A DNA stretch of 64,000 bases from Clusia tigrina (GCA_920105625.2 OV050030.1:87963152-88027151), one strand, 5' to 3'; positions 1 through 10,053 are shown, numbered from the stretch's first letter. Translations and numbers: made by a program. Notes: generated from the letters alone by a model not told the origin.

Positions 1-372
1 ATTTAACCTGGCCATGTTAGCCTGGTGATTTCACAGGTAGTGGAACAGATCAACCGTTGATTGGTAGAATTAATTAGTGTCTCCCTTATGAGAAGCTTAC
101 AAGTCGCGAGAGGTAAACCCATATGCCTACGGACATTTGGCATACAAGTGTCATATCTCGCAAGTTGGTCAGCCTTGCAGTTCCTTGGATATGGAATTGT
201 TTAACCATCTCATTTAGAGATCGGCGACAGTCTAAGACTCATTGATGTTATTTGGAATGCATTCAAATCCCTTAGTGCAGTTTGGCTGTCTGATAAAATA
301 CACATATCCTTGACGGTTACCTCGTTTATCCTCAGCCAATTGAAGGCTTTGTTATGTTCGAAATAGAATATA
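1..372 (-). pseudogene. RNase H domain relic of a LOA-type LINE
   Basis: Minus-strand translation gives a decayed ribonuclease H domain. It includes the active-site block ILSDSQTALR, then a segment NCKADQLAR that aligns with NCKADELAR of the better preserved LOA element at 17,441-22,621, then LATCKLL and a C-terminal LTWPG resembling QTWPE. Two stops and frame changes interrupt it (about 195-225), so it is dead. It is probably an older insertion into which the Ty3/gypsy copy to its right jumped, or one that it abuts. The first 37 bases still belong to the relic and are absent from the second copy at 7,752, which places the left edge of the tandem duplication inside this domain. Confidence 0.7.
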
Positions 373-380
373 TAAATTTA

Positions 381-1011
381 TATTTTAACGCCCTGGCTTT
401 GCAATATGCATCATGGGTCGCCCTGAATGTAGAGGTATCCTTGTGATTGCGTGGATATAACGCCTAGAAATAAGGGCAAAGGCCGCTCTTGGAAATTGAG
501 TCTCAAGGCTCAGAGATTCCTTTTATTTCGCCACAAGGCAAAGACAAAGGAGACACTTGTGTTGGTTTTGGTGGTCAGCACCAGTCTGATTTTTAATTTC
601 ATTTTTAGTTTACAAGAAACTTCTTATGGCCTATTTCTAATTCACCAATCAATATCAATTCAATCACTCACTCTTTCATAACTTATTTAAATACATAATA
701 TGCAAGTAAATGAAATGTATTGATTGGTTCTTACTAATTCTTAATTATTTACCAGAGGGGAAATCCTAAGTACTTTCAACATGCTTGCTCATCATATATT
801 CGCAGCGGCACCAACTGTCGATTCTGTATCGACAGTTATTTCGGGTGCATTACTCGTGTGCAATTTGACGCCCTTGCACTTGAAAGAGTGCAAGCGCGCC
901 GTACCAGGAAATGAACTGCTTTTGTGGTCGCTCAAGGACAACACTCTACGGCTTGCATACTCGCGCTCAAGTTACGCGCTATGATCAGCATGAATGCATA
1001 CATACACTACA
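381..1011 (-). repeat. Putative 3' LTR of 412/mdg1-like Ty3/gypsy element
   Basis: Immediately outside the integrase C-terminus lies a purine run on the minus strand (AAGTGGAGGGA, complement of 1,012-1,022), followed by TGTAGTG (1,011 downward). This is the usual polypurine tract plus TG start of a 3' LTR. No second LTR of this element is visible in the window because the 5' end is lost, so the outer end is not fixed. I place it near 381, where the RNase H relic begins. Short open frames here (451-681, 781-984) show no coding signature. Confidence 0.5.
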
Positions 1012-1129
1012 TCCCTCCACTTACATATTAATTTATATTAGTTGACCATAAGACAATCTATATACATTTTTTTAACTTTTTACTTATTTAAATCTTATGT
1101 TTAGAAGATTATTGTTATGAAATTTAACA

Positions 1130-2340
1130 ATATTATTATTTATTTTTTTATAACTATTGGGACCAGTTTGTTTCATTATTTTGTATGGTCCCTTAAGTCT
1201 TAAGTCTACTTTCTTTCTATTATTATTTTTTAAATATACATAATCATTTTCTTTAAAATTAGCTTCTTTTACATTTAGTTGTTGACTACTTTGTACAATT
1301 TTATGTTGGGCTAAAAGGGTGCTAGCTTGATGCTGCGCTTATTTTAATTTCAATTTTAACTCATTACAATAGTTATCGATATCATATATTTTAGATGTGT
1401 CTCTAAGTTTTTCACAAGGTCATGTTGTAGGCAAATGAGGTGTTCATTAAGCACTCTGTGATTTCTTTCAATTTACCCTAAAGAGCTGAGACGGTCTTCT
1501 CTTTTGCTTACATAGGTTACTCAATAACTCATTTGTGAATTCGGTTCCTTTGTCTGTCCGCAGTTTTTTGAAGCATCCATATTTCAGTATAATTTCACGT
1601 TCAACTATAGTTTTTGCTACAGTGACTGCATCTTTGGACTTTATAGGAGCCGCAATCACGAATTTTGTGAGGTCGCATTGTGCTGTAAGAATGTATCTAA
1701 AGTTATTTGACGGTCGCAGGGGTCCTACAGTGTCAATTGTCATTAGTTCTAAAGAACCACTTGCTGTGTCTGTGACGGTAAACCGTTCTTTTATGTATCT
1801 TAGAATTTTAGCTCTTGCGCATATCTTACAACTGTTTATGAAATACTTTACCATTTCTTTCATACCCTTCCATATGTTTGTTTTAACCTAGCTGTGGTTT
1901 TTTGTATGCCGCAGTGCCCTCCTAGTTTGTGTTGTGATTGTTTTCTATCAATCTATTCTTTTCTACTTCGTCTGATATCTCAAGTGGAGATTCATATATG
2001 AGCAACTTTAAACAGCTTGTTTTAGTGCTCTGCAGATTATTAAAAAATATTTTAAATTCTGTGTCTCCTATTTTCTTTAATAGCTCGTCATCAGATGCTA
2101 TGCATAGACTTTGTATCTGTGTATTGCTCATTTTGGATATGAGGTTCTTCAAAACCAATTTTATCTCTGGTAGAGTTTCATTCTCATATCCGGCAATCAC
2201 TATTCGTTTATCTGTTTCTATCTTTAATTTGGGCCTCTTATTATTTATTTTGTTACTCCATAGTTCATTTGCGCAAATTTTAATTTATATAGATTCTTGG
2301 TATCAGATATTGAGGTTGCATCCCATATGTGTAGCTGATC
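1130..2340 (-). pseudogene. pol: Integrase of 412/mdg1-like Ty3/gypsy element, broken
   Basis: Read on the minus strand: a remnant HHCC zinc-binding region (SCKICARAK near 1,830), then the DDE core with MTIDTVGPL (first Asp, near 1,740) and LRTDKGTEF (second Asp, near 1,555). After an interval with lost sequence comes a C-terminal GPY module, visible as NDYVYL and LKGPYKIMKQTGPNSY at about 1,145-1,250. The frame is interrupted between the zinc finger and RNase H and again past 1,468, so no integrase could be made. The block at 1,922-2,200 is an open stretch of the linker that normally joins RNase H to integrase. The assignment to the 412/mdg1 group is by motif likeness and is less certain than Ty3/gypsy itself. 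Confidence 0.8.
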
Positions 2341-2362
2341 TGACTGCACTGGTGCATGCATC

Positions 2363-3018
2363 TCATTTTCTGTTCTTAATATATAATTTTTTTATATTTC
2401 TTACCATGGGTCTCGTTATAACATTTATGCTCTTTGGTATCATACTATTTAGATCATCAGAATGAAGTGCTATTCTTGAAAGGGCGTCTACGTTGGTATT
2501 TATTCTTCCTTGTTTGAATAAAACTGTGAAATCATATTCCATTAGATCCACTCTAATCCTAGTTAGTTTGGATGATGGATTTTTATGAGAAAAAATACTC
2601 ATAAGTGGTCTGTGGTCAGTGTACACTATGAATTTCTTGCGAAATAAGTATGGCATGAAATAATTAATACCCCAGTGTATCGCTAAAAGTTCCTTCTCAA
2701 TCACTGCTTTAATCAGGTCGTGCTTGTTGAGTGCTCTACTTGCGTATGCGATTGGTTTGTCTCTACCAACTTCTCCTTGCGACAAGATTGCACCTAAAGC
2801 ATGATTGGACGCATCAGTGGTTAATATGATGGTTTTAGAGAAATCTGGGTAGCTTAGTATAGGAGGGGACATAAGTTTTTGCTTTAATGTTTGGAATGGA
2901 GTATTGTATTTTTCTTTCAAAGAGTATTTAAAGGTTTCGCAATGTCTGCGAAGTTATTTACAAATCTTCGATGATAGTTGCAAAATGCAACAAATCTCCT
3001 AGATTCATAGGCTTTGGG
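2363..3018 (-). pseudogene. pol: RT thumb and RNase H of 412/mdg1-like element, broken
   Basis: The open part (2,363-2,920) has the Ty3/gypsy RNase H signature: ILTTDASNHALGAILSQ (catalytic Asp), YASRALNKHD, EKELLAIHWGI (Glu), FIVYTDHRPL (Asp) and the terminal NVDALSRI. Upstream, from about 2,925 to 3,018, the end of reverse transcriptase is readable only after a one-base frame correction (SRRFVAFCNYHRRF), so the gene is frameshifted. The reading frame is cut at 3,019 by the Jockey insertion and resumes 20 kb away at 23,258 in the same orientation. Together the two halves make one interrupted pol gene. Confidence 0.85.
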
Positions 3019-3029
3019 TAGTTTTTAAT

Positions 3030-3701
3030 TTTTTTAATATTATTTTTATTAAACCATTTATTTGTAATTTTATCTTACTCCATTGGAAACTAGCAATAAG
3101 TTATCAAATCTTAAAACTAATGTATTAAATATGCTCTTTGCCTATTGCTTGGAGCTATTTGGGTTCTACTAGTTCATATATATTAATTAATTAGAATTTT
3201 AAAAAGAAGAGGGAAACAAAATTTTATATAAATTTATATTACAGATTAGTTGGTAAATAAGTTTAGAAACATGGTTTCGTTGGACGTGAAGCAGAATTCT
3301 GCTGGAGTATACTTCTTGCAAGTATCTTCGGATGATTTTGCAGGCGATTCAGGTATTTCTGCCCTAATTCTATGATTTCTTCTTTTATAGTGGATATATG
3401 TGTATCGTTGTGAATGTTTTTATTCTTAATAAACCATGGTGCGTCGGTAATTGTTCTTAGGATTTTCGACTGTGCCCTTTGGATAAGTTCTAGATTTGAG
3501 GTGCTCACCCTACCCCAAAGGCTCTATTAAAGCTTTGTATAGAAGTACTTTGTATTCTAAACGCATCTTTGATTTTTTGTTGATTGACCAATTCAGAGAG
3601 TTAGCTTTTAGTCTCATTTGAGTTCTTTTCGCTTCTATGTGCTTCCTCCAAGTTAATCTACGGTCAAGATGGATTCCTAAACCTGGATTCCTATTCACTA
3701 C
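3030..3701 (-). pseudogene. Jockey-like LINE, 3' segment (RT C-terminus and 3' tail)
   Basis: Minus strand. The segment ends with a short poly(A) (T run from 3,030) next to the target duplication TAGTTTTTAAT. It encodes the end of a Jockey-clade ORF2: LGIHLDRRLTWRKHIEAK (about 3,620-3,690), then LYKALIEPL, then SNLELIQRAQSKILRTIT and KYLNRLQNHP (3,263-3,508). There is a frame change near 3,508. It is cut at 3,701 by the LTR element, whose CTAC duplication is at 3,698-3,701. The next upstream piece of the same LINE is at 16,840-17,440. Confidence 0.85.
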
Positions 3702-4541
3702 TGTAAGAACCAAAATCTTCTGTGGGAAATTTTGGCCCACACCACAGGTGACAGAGTCGCTATATACACACAAACACCATGAATAACAGACCGAATAATT
3801 GCATCTTGGAAACGCCCACAATGCCAACCGAAACAACTGCAGTGAGAACCTAACGAAAAGAACTACAAGCATTGTAACCAATTAGCGCGGCCGTGGTAGG
3901 AGCGCAGATCAGCAGCAGCATATTAGACCAGTTGGAATAATAGCAATTATAACAAAAAACCCGACCACCACAGCCAACGATCTTGCCAATCAGCGCTATG
4001 CTTGCGAAGAGCGAGGAAAAACACAGCGACGAGGAATACAACAAATACATGCAGGACAAGAGAAGGTGAGTGCACGAACTCAGCGGTGGAATTTGCCGAG
4101 TGCGCTCGCTCGGAAATCTTACACCAACAACACGAAGAAACGAGAGCGAAACACAAGAGGGACAACGACAGAGCAACCACCACGCCAACGACCAGCACGT
4201 ACAAAGCAGAAGGAGGAATACAAATGAATTGCTGGTTGTCAGTTAAATTAAATATTTAACAACAACACCACTACAGGATTCCGGACAGCGCTGCTGGCAG
4301 GCAACAATACTGCAGGCTAACCAGGGACCGTTGGAGTGAGGTGGCTGACCGCCAGAAGTTGAAGGTGGCCCAAGGGCAAAAGACTACAACACCAACAAGC
4401 CTGACTGCAACAACAACAAGCCTGACTGCAACAACAACAAGCCTGCCACAACAACAACAATCGACTACTGGCCAACGGAAGTAAAGTCACACAACGGTGG
4501 CCTGCTAATAACAAGATGTGTCAGCCGCTGCGACCTGGGAC

Positions 4542-4549
4542 TATATAAA
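4542..4549 (+). promoter_or_regulatory. TATA box of LTR A
   Basis: TATATAAA stands about 30 bp before a pyrimidine-rich start-like sequence (TCTCTTCTTC, about 4,572), the right spacing for RNA polymerase II initiation. It is conserved in LTR B (about 11,984) and LTR C (about 16,110). The hairpin array and primer site lie downstream and would be in the transcript leader. Confidence 0.65.
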
Positions 4550-4644
4550 CCACGTAGCCCAGGCAGCAGGTCTCTTCTTCGGACACCAGCATCCTGACTA
4601 ACCACAGCTCTACGCCATACCAAGAACAACACGAACACAAAAGT

Positions 4645-5029
4645 TTAGCGAGAACATCTGGTTTTTTAATCGTTTTCTCGCTAAGCCATAGACAGACAGA
4701 GACTACAGGGATTCAGTGAGAGCCTCTGGTTTTTAATCGTTCTCCCACTGAATCACTGAGACACATACGCAACCGAGTCTTAGGAACTTAGGGGGAACCT
4801 CTAGTTCTTTAATCGTTTTCCCACTAAGTCATACAGAGACCATAGGGATTCAGTGAGAGCCTCTGGTTTTTAATCGTTAGCCCACTGAATCACTGAGACA
4901 CATACGCAACCGAGACTTAGGGACTTAGGGGGAACCTCTGGTTCTTTAATCGTTTTCCCACTAAGTCATACAGAGACCATAGGGACTCAGTGAGAGCCTC
5001 TGGTTTTTTAATCGTTCTCCCACTGAGTC
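4645..5029 (+). repeat. Array of six stem-loops in LTR A leader
   Basis: Six inverted repeats follow each other at intervals of about 65-75 bp. Left and right stem arms are 4,645-4,654/4,675-4,684 (TTAGCGAGAA / TTCTCGCTAA), 4,710-4,718/4,746-4,754 (GATTCAGTG / CACTGAATC), 4,786-4,791/4,824-4,829 (ACTTAG / CTAAGT), 4,847-4,855/4,883-4,891 (GATTCAGTG again), 4,922-4,928/4,961-4,967 (GACTTAG / CTAAGTC) and 4,984-4,992/5,021-5,029 (GACTCAGTG / CACTGAGTC). All loops contain a near-identical core, CTGGTTTTTAATCG with small variants. Stems change while pairing is kept. The array lies between the TATA box and the primer site, so it would sit in the RNA leader. Confidence 0.8.
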
Positions 5030-5273
5030 ACAGAGACACACACTTACCGGGACGTTAGAGCCACGAAAACAAGTACACATTGAGTAAGTTATTTATACAA
5101 ACATAGAGTTAAGGAAGTAGAACTGTTTCGAGCAAGGACTAACAAGAGTCCATAATCTATATACTAAATAAATACGTTGAAATTAATTTAACTCACAGGA
5201 TTTTTATATTTTTCTGTATACGACCCCTGGAGCCGCTGAGTTTTACCGCAGCTATAAAAAAGAGTCGTTACAG

Positions 5274-5291
5274 TGGCGCCCGAGCAGGGAC
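5274..5291 (+). promoter_or_regulatory. Primer binding site of LTR element, copy A
   Basis: TGGCGCCCGAGCAGGGAC starts one base after the LTR. It is complementary to a tRNA 3' end and differs at one position from the classic lysine-tRNA(UUU) site. The same 18 bases occur at 12,716-12,733 and in the unrelated errantivirus-like element at 60,259-60,276. Confidence 0.75.
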
Positions 5292-5492
5292 TCTGAGTAA
5301 AAGAAAACTAAGTCAGCGCATCAGACTTTTTAAAAGAAAAAAACTAAATCGCAAGGAAGCTCAGCTCGTGAAAGAATTTACCAGAGCAAAGAGAAAGCTA
5401 CGTCTACGCAGTCCCGCATAATACAGCCGAATCAGCGCCAGCTTATAATACACACACAGATTATCTTCATCGTCACCTAAGACTTTCACAGG

Positions 5493-7754
5493 ATGGTGAA
5501 AACAAGCTGGGTGTACTTGCTACGCAAGGATGAGCTGGTGATCTTTGCTGATGAATTCGGTGTGGAGGCTACAGGTACCGTGGATGAAGTCCGTAAACGT
5601 CTTTCCGACTTCTTCACTGAAACAGAGCTGACTCAGGATCAGAAATACCAATTGCAGAAGCTAAAATCCAAGTACGTTAAGAGCACATCCCCAAGGCCGG
5701 CTGTGTCCATAGTTACCCGCGAAACGCTGGAAGTGGACAGGCCAGAGGCATACACAGGTGCAACACTAACGGCAGAGAACTCAGGGGTACGGAGAACACT
5801 ACAGCATCGCTCCGTGTCACCTGCAACAATGAATCAACAGCACAACGGGATTGTACAGTACGCCGTTGTGATTGACCAGGTGAGGAAGTGGTTCCTTAAC
5901 TTTGACGGAGGGCGTGACCCGCTAGCGTTTATAGAGCGAGTCGAGGAACCGGCAGAAGTTTACGACATAAATAAAGATTTCCTTCCACGTACCATGCCTG
6001 AAGTTTTGAGAGAGAGCGCACTTATGTGGTACAGGAATAATAATCGAGCGTGGCACGATTGGCGTACATATAGGAGAGACTTTCTAAAATTCTTCTTGCC
6101 AGCACGATACATGGAGAAACTCGAAGATCAGATCCGCCAGCGTCACCAGAGACCCAGAGAAGGGTTCAAGCAGTTTGTAGTTGAATTGCAGAATCTAATG
6201 CGGCACTTGGACTATTCCGAAGAACAGAAACTGGAGCGTATTTTCCAGAACAGCCTGCCAGAATACCAGCTATATGTGCGCCGCAGAGATTTCACATCGC
6301 TAGCAGAGCTGATAGAAATGGCTGCAGACTTGGAGAGCATACGGAGAGAAGGCGAACAACTACCAGCGCCACCCATACAACGGCGAAGAGAGCAAGGTCC
6401 ACCACGAGAGGTGAGAAACTGTCAGGTGACGGTAGAGAGCAGAGAGACACCCATTGAACCAAGAACAGCCTGCTGGCGTTGTGGCCAAAATGGTCATATA
6501 GCACGCATATGTCGCAACGCACAGATCCTGTTCTGTTGGGAGTGTGGTCAAAGGGATGTGAGGACTATAGAGTGCTGCAAACTAAGAGCACCAACCGATC
6601 GAGAGCTACCGACGACAGAAACACAGCATGCCACAAAGGAGAGACAGCCGACTTCCCCATTGGAAAACTTATTGCACTGTGACGGACAACGAATCTGCGC
6701 CACCGTTTCGATTGGCACAGAAACTGTCACAGCAACACTGGACACAGGGGCAACTCACAGTTTTGTGAGCAGAGAGCTAGCACGAAAGCTACGCTCTTCC
6801 ACCAGCAAATTTGGAAAATCCAATACCAGAGCACGTATGGCAGACGGAAGTGCTAGGAGAGTCAATGGGACATTGACGGCAATGGTAAGGCTTGGAGAGC
6901 AGACATGCGAGCAAGAGCTACTTATCATGCCTGATTCCATTAATGAGCTACTCCTTGGACTAGACTTCATGGCAAGCCTAGGAATGACAGTGAAGTGTGG
7001 TGAACAGGAGATCACATTGGGACTTCAAAACAATTGCGTGCAACCCCGAGATATTGCAATGTGCACGACAATTCGTGTTGAGAATGCCACACAAATCCAT
7101 TCAACGACTTCCAAGAGGCACGCCAGCGACAAAAGTGCTCAGGTAAAGAGACACAACAGCGAATACACAGAGAACCAACGAATTCGCAAACACACAACAC
7201 CAAGAACAAAGATGACTCACACGAACGAATTCACCTGCCACAGACTATGCTCAGCGAAATCCCACAGCGAATCCCACAAAAGCATATATAGAAGGACCAC
7301 ACATGAATCAGCATATGGGCCTCGGAAAAAGGACGCAGGCGCAACCAAACGCGAGGAGCTGGCACAGCTAAGTCAAAATACAATCAGAGCAATCAGGGTA
7401 TCTCCTAATCACTTCGCAAAGTCAGAACCATTGCGAAACAACCAAAACATACCACGTAGACAACGTGACAGATCAAGGGACAACCACCGTGCAATCAAGT
7501 GCACCAAACACAGCAGAAGCGATGACAAGAGGAATAAACGTGACTTCAATAGCCACCAACCCAACAGCATTAAACAACAGAGGCAGTCAACAGAGAAACA
7601 TACGACAAACACAGGCACCTTATTCACATTCCAAAACATAGAAGAGCTACAAGGACCAAAAGGAGGTGATCTGCCACAGAACTTGGTAGCTGAAGTTATG
7701 CAAATAGCCAAAGGGGCTCAGCAAAAATGGACACGAGGGCGAATACGATTTTAG
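5493..7754 (+). CDS. gag: Gag-protease polyprotein, copy A (truncated by duplication junction)
   Basis: 753 codons. The gag capsid-like region (residues about 120-290) includes RPREGFKQFVVELQNLMRHL, typical of retrotransposon gag. A CCHC knuckle (CWRCGQNGHIARIC, about residue 326) is followed by a second, CWECGQRDVRTIEC, whose His is replaced by Val. A retropepsin follows: LDTGATHSFV at about residue 416 and LLLGLDFMASLG about 70 residues on. The remaining 230 residues are basic and low in complexity. No reverse transcriptase follows. The true continuation is lost: the frame ends at a stop created where the tandem duplication joins RNase H relic sequence (7,752-7,754). The ATG at 5,493 lies in a fair context 200 bp after the primer site. 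Confidence 0.85.
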   Translation: MVKTSWVYLLRKDELVIFADEFGVEATGTVDEVRKRLSDFFTETELTQDQKYQLQKLKSKYVKSTSPRPAVSIVTRETLEVDRPEAYTGATLTAENSGVRRTLQHRSVSPATMNQQHNGIVQYAVVIDQVRKWFLNFDGGRDPLAFIERVEEPAEVYDINKDFLPRTMPEVLRESALMWYRNNNRAWHDWRTYRRDFLKFFLPARYMEKLEDQIRQRHQRPREGFKQFVVELQNLMRHLDYSEEQKLERIFQNSLPEYQLYVRRRDFTSLAELIEMAADLESIRREGEQLPAPPIQRRREQGPPREVRNCQVTVESRETPIEPRTACWRCGQNGHIARICRNAQILFCWECGQRDVRTIECCKLRAPTDRELPTTETQHATKERQPTSPLENLLHCDGQRICATVSIGTETVTATLDTGATHSFVSRELARKLRSSTSKFGKSNTRARMADGSARRVNGTLTAMVRLGEQTCEQELLIMPDSINELLLGLDFMASLGMTVKCGEQEITLGLQNNCVQPRDIAMCTTIRVENATQIHSTTSKRHASDKSAQVKRHNSEYTENQRIRKHTTPRTKMTHTNEFTCHRLCSAKSHSESHKSIYRRTTHESAYGPRKKDAGATKREELAQLSQNTIRAIRVSPNHFAKSEPLRNNQNIPRRQRDRSRDNHRAIKCTKHSRSDDKRNKRDFNSHQPNSIKQQRQSTEKHTTNTGTLFTFQNIEELQGPKGGDLPQNLVAEVMQIAKGAQQKWTRGRIRF

Positions 7755-8086
7755 TGGAACAGATCAACCGTTGATTGGTAGAATTAATTAGTGTCTCCCT
7801 TATGAGAAGCTTACAAGTCGCGAGAGGTACACCCATATGCCTACGGACATTTGGCATACAAGTGCCATATCTCGCAAGTTGGTCAGCCTTGCAGTTCCTT
7901 GGATATGGAATTGTTTAACCATCTCATTTAGAGATCGGCGACAGTCTAAGACTCATTGATGTTATTTGGAATGCATTCAAATCCCTTAGTGCAGTTTGGC
8001 TGTCTGATAAAATACACATATCCTTGACGGTTACCTCGTTTATCCTCAGCCAATTGAAGGCTTTGTTATGTTCGAAATAGAATATA
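7752..8086 (-). pseudogene. RNase H relic of LOA-type LINE, second copy
   Basis: Duplicate of the relic at 38-372, with the same stops and the same ILSDSQTALR and NCKADQLAR blocks on the minus strand. It begins abruptly at the duplication junction, so the C-terminal 12 codons present at 1-37 are missing. Confidence 0.7.
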
Positions 8087-8094
8087 TAAATTTA

Positions 8095-8725
8095 TATTTT
8101 AACGCCCTGGCTTTGCAATATACATCATGGGTCGCCCTGAATGTAGAGGTATCCTTGTGATTGCGTGGATATAACGCCTAGAAATAACGGCAAAGGCCGC
8201 TCTTGGAAATTGAGTCTCAAGGCTCAGAGATTCCTTTTATTTCGCCACAAGGCAAAGACAAAGGAGACACTTGTGTTGGTTTTGGTGGTCAGCACCAGTC
8301 TGATTTTTAATTTCATTTTTAGTTTACAAGAAACTTCTTATGGCCTATTTCTAATTCACCAATCAATATCAATTCAATCACTCACTCTTTCATAACTTAT
8401 TTAAATACATAATATGCAAGTAAATGAAATGTATTGATTGGTTCTTACTAATTCTTAATTATTTACCAGAGGGGAAATCCTAAGTACTTTCAACATGCTT
8501 GCTCATCATATATTCGCAGCGGCACCAACTGTCGATTCTGTATCGACAGTTATTTCGGGTGCATTACTCGTGTGCAATTTGACGCCCTTGCACTTGAAAG
8601 AGTGCAAGCGCGCCGTACCAGGAAATGAACTGCTTTTGTGGTCGCTCAAGGACAACACTCTACGGCTTGCATACTCGCGCTCAAGTTACGCGCTATGATC
8701 AGCATGAATGCATACATACACTACA
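8095..8725 (-). repeat. Putative 3' LTR of 412/mdg1-like element, second copy
   Basis: Duplicate of 381-1,011, with the same polypurine tract and TG start on the minus strand at 8,725. It is not evidence of a second LTR of the element, since it arose by segmental duplication. Confidence 0.5.
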
Positions 8726-8843
8726 TCCCTCCACTTACATATTAATTTATATTAGTTGACCATAAGACAATCTATATACATTTTTTTAACTTTTTACTTA
8801 TTTAAATCTTATGTTTAGAAGATTATTGTTATGAATTTTAACA

Positions 8844-10053
8844 ATATTATTATTTATTTTTATATAACTATTGGGACCAGTTTGTTTCATTATTTTGTAT
8901 GGTCCCTTATATGGTAAGTCTACTTTCTTTCTATTATTATTTTTTAAATATACATAATCATTTTCTTTAAAATTAGCTTCTTCTACATTTAGTTGTTGAC
9001 TACTTTGTACAATTTTATGTTGGGCTAAAAGGGTGCTAGCTTGATGCTGCGCTTATTTTAATTTCAATTTTAACTCATTACAATAGTTATCGATATCATA
9101 TATTTTAGATGTGTCTCTAAGTTTTTCACAAGGTCATGTTGTAGGCAAATGAGGTGTTCATTAATCACTCTGTGATTTCTTTCAATTGACCCTAAAGAGC
9201 TGAGACGGTCTTCTCTTTTGCTTACATAGGTTATTCAATAACTCATTTGTGAATTCGGTTCCTTTGTCTGTCCGCAGTTTTTTGAAGCATCCATATTTCA
9301 GTATAATTTCACGTACAACTATAGTTTTTGCTACAGTGACTGCATCTTTGGACTTTATAGGAGCCGCAATCACGAATTTTGTGAGGTCGCATTGTGCTGT
9401 AAGAATGTATCTAAAGTTATTTGACGGTCGCAGGGGTCCTACAGTGTCAATTGTCATTAGTTCTAAAGAACCACTGCTGTGTCTGTGACGGTAAACCGTT
9501 CTTTTATGTATCTTAGAATTTTAGCTCTTGCGCATATCTTCCAACTGTTTATGAAATACTTTACCATTTCTTTCATACCCTTCCATATGTTTGTTTTAAC
9601 CTAGCTGTGGTTTTTTGTATGCCGCAGTGCCCTCCTAGTTTGTGTTGTGATTGTTTTCTATCAATCTATTCTTTTCTACTTCGTCTGATATCTCAAGTGG
9701 AGATTCATATATGAGCAACTTTAAACAGCTTGTTTTAGTGCTCTGCAGATTATTAAAAATTATTTTAAATTCTGTGTCTCCTATTTTCTTTAATAGCTCG
9801 TCATCAGATGCTATGCATAGACTTTGTATCTGTGTATTGCTCATTTTGGATATGAGGTTCTTCAAAACCAATTTTATCTCTGGTAGAGTTTCATTCCCAT
9901 ATCCGGCAATCACTATTCGTTTATCTGTTTCTATCTTTAATTTGGGCCTCTTATTATTTATTTTGTTACTCCATAATTCATTTGCGCAAATTTTAATTTA
10001 TATAGATTCTTGGTATCAGATATTGAGGTTGCATCCCATATATGTAGCTGATC
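8844..10053 (-). pseudogene. pol: Integrase of 412/mdg1-like element, second copy
   Basis: Duplicate of 1,130-2,340. The same integrase blocks are present (MTIDTVGPL, LRTDKGTEF, GPY module). An extra single-base deletion near 9,474 (ACTTGCTG to ACTGCTG) breaks the frame between the zinc-binding part and the catalytic core, which was still open in unit A. This copy has therefore decayed one step further. Confidence 0.8.

Larger units (their letters stand above)
3702..5272 (+). repeat. LTR A of gag-protease LTR element (1,571 bp)
   Basis: Begins TGTAAGAACC and ends GTCGTTACA, with CTAC immediately upstream. Near-identical LTRs lie at 11,144-12,714 and 15,270-16,839. A TATA box (TATATAAA, 4,542-4,549) and an AATAAA signal (5,167-5,172) imply U3 of about 870 bp and a transcribed R-U5 of about 700 bp. 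U3 contains a CAA-rich tandem repeat (about 4,388-4,465; units of about 21 bp with GCCTGACTGCAACAACAA). R contains the six-hairpin array annotated separately. The long LTRs and lysine-type primer site resemble the Osvaldo/Ulysses group of Ty3/gypsy; that family placement is inference. Confidence 0.9.
38..7751. repeat. Tandem duplication, unit A (7,714 bp)
   Basis: Sequence 38-7,751 recurs at 7,752-15,193 in direct orientation with very few substitutions, one 1-bp deletion (in unit B near 9,474) and one 271-bp deletion in unit B. Unit A begins inside the RNase H relic and ends inside the gag-protease gene of the LTR element, so its borders do not match any element's ends. This is a segmental duplication, not a transposition. 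The junction at 7,751/7,752 joins the gag sequence to the relic with essentially no microhomology. Confidence 0.9.

Noticed and set aside
451..984. Small plus-strand frames (76 and 67 codons), duplicated at 8,165 and 8,495
   Set aside because: They lie in the putative LTR of the 412/mdg1-like element, opposite to its coding direction, with no recognisable domain. Conservation is due to the tandem duplication.
1535..2465. 118- and 175-codon plus-strand frames, duplicated near 9,249 and 9,651
   Set aside because: Antisense of integrase and linker coding sequence, whose minus-strand motifs are clear.
4002..4259. 85-codon plus-strand frame in the LTR, repeated at 11,444 and 15,570, with overlapping 85- and 112-codon minus-strand frames
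   Set aside because: Conserved only because the three LTRs are copies of one sequence. It lies in U3 upstream of the TATA box and shows no domain.
4317..4514. 65-codon Leu/Cys-rich minus-strand frame, repeated at 11,759 and 15,885
   Set aside because: It is the complement of the CAA-rich tandem repeat of U3.
4640..5040. Regularly spaced repeats that might suggest a CRISPR array
   Set aside because: Units are hairpins with variable stems inside a eukaryotic LTR; there are no unique spacers, no cas genes, and three LTR copies exist.
6292..7711. Several 60-100 codon minus-strand frames and a 67-codon plus frame inside gag-protease, with duplicates 7,442 bp on
   Set aside because: Shadow frames of a gene with clear motifs in the main frame.
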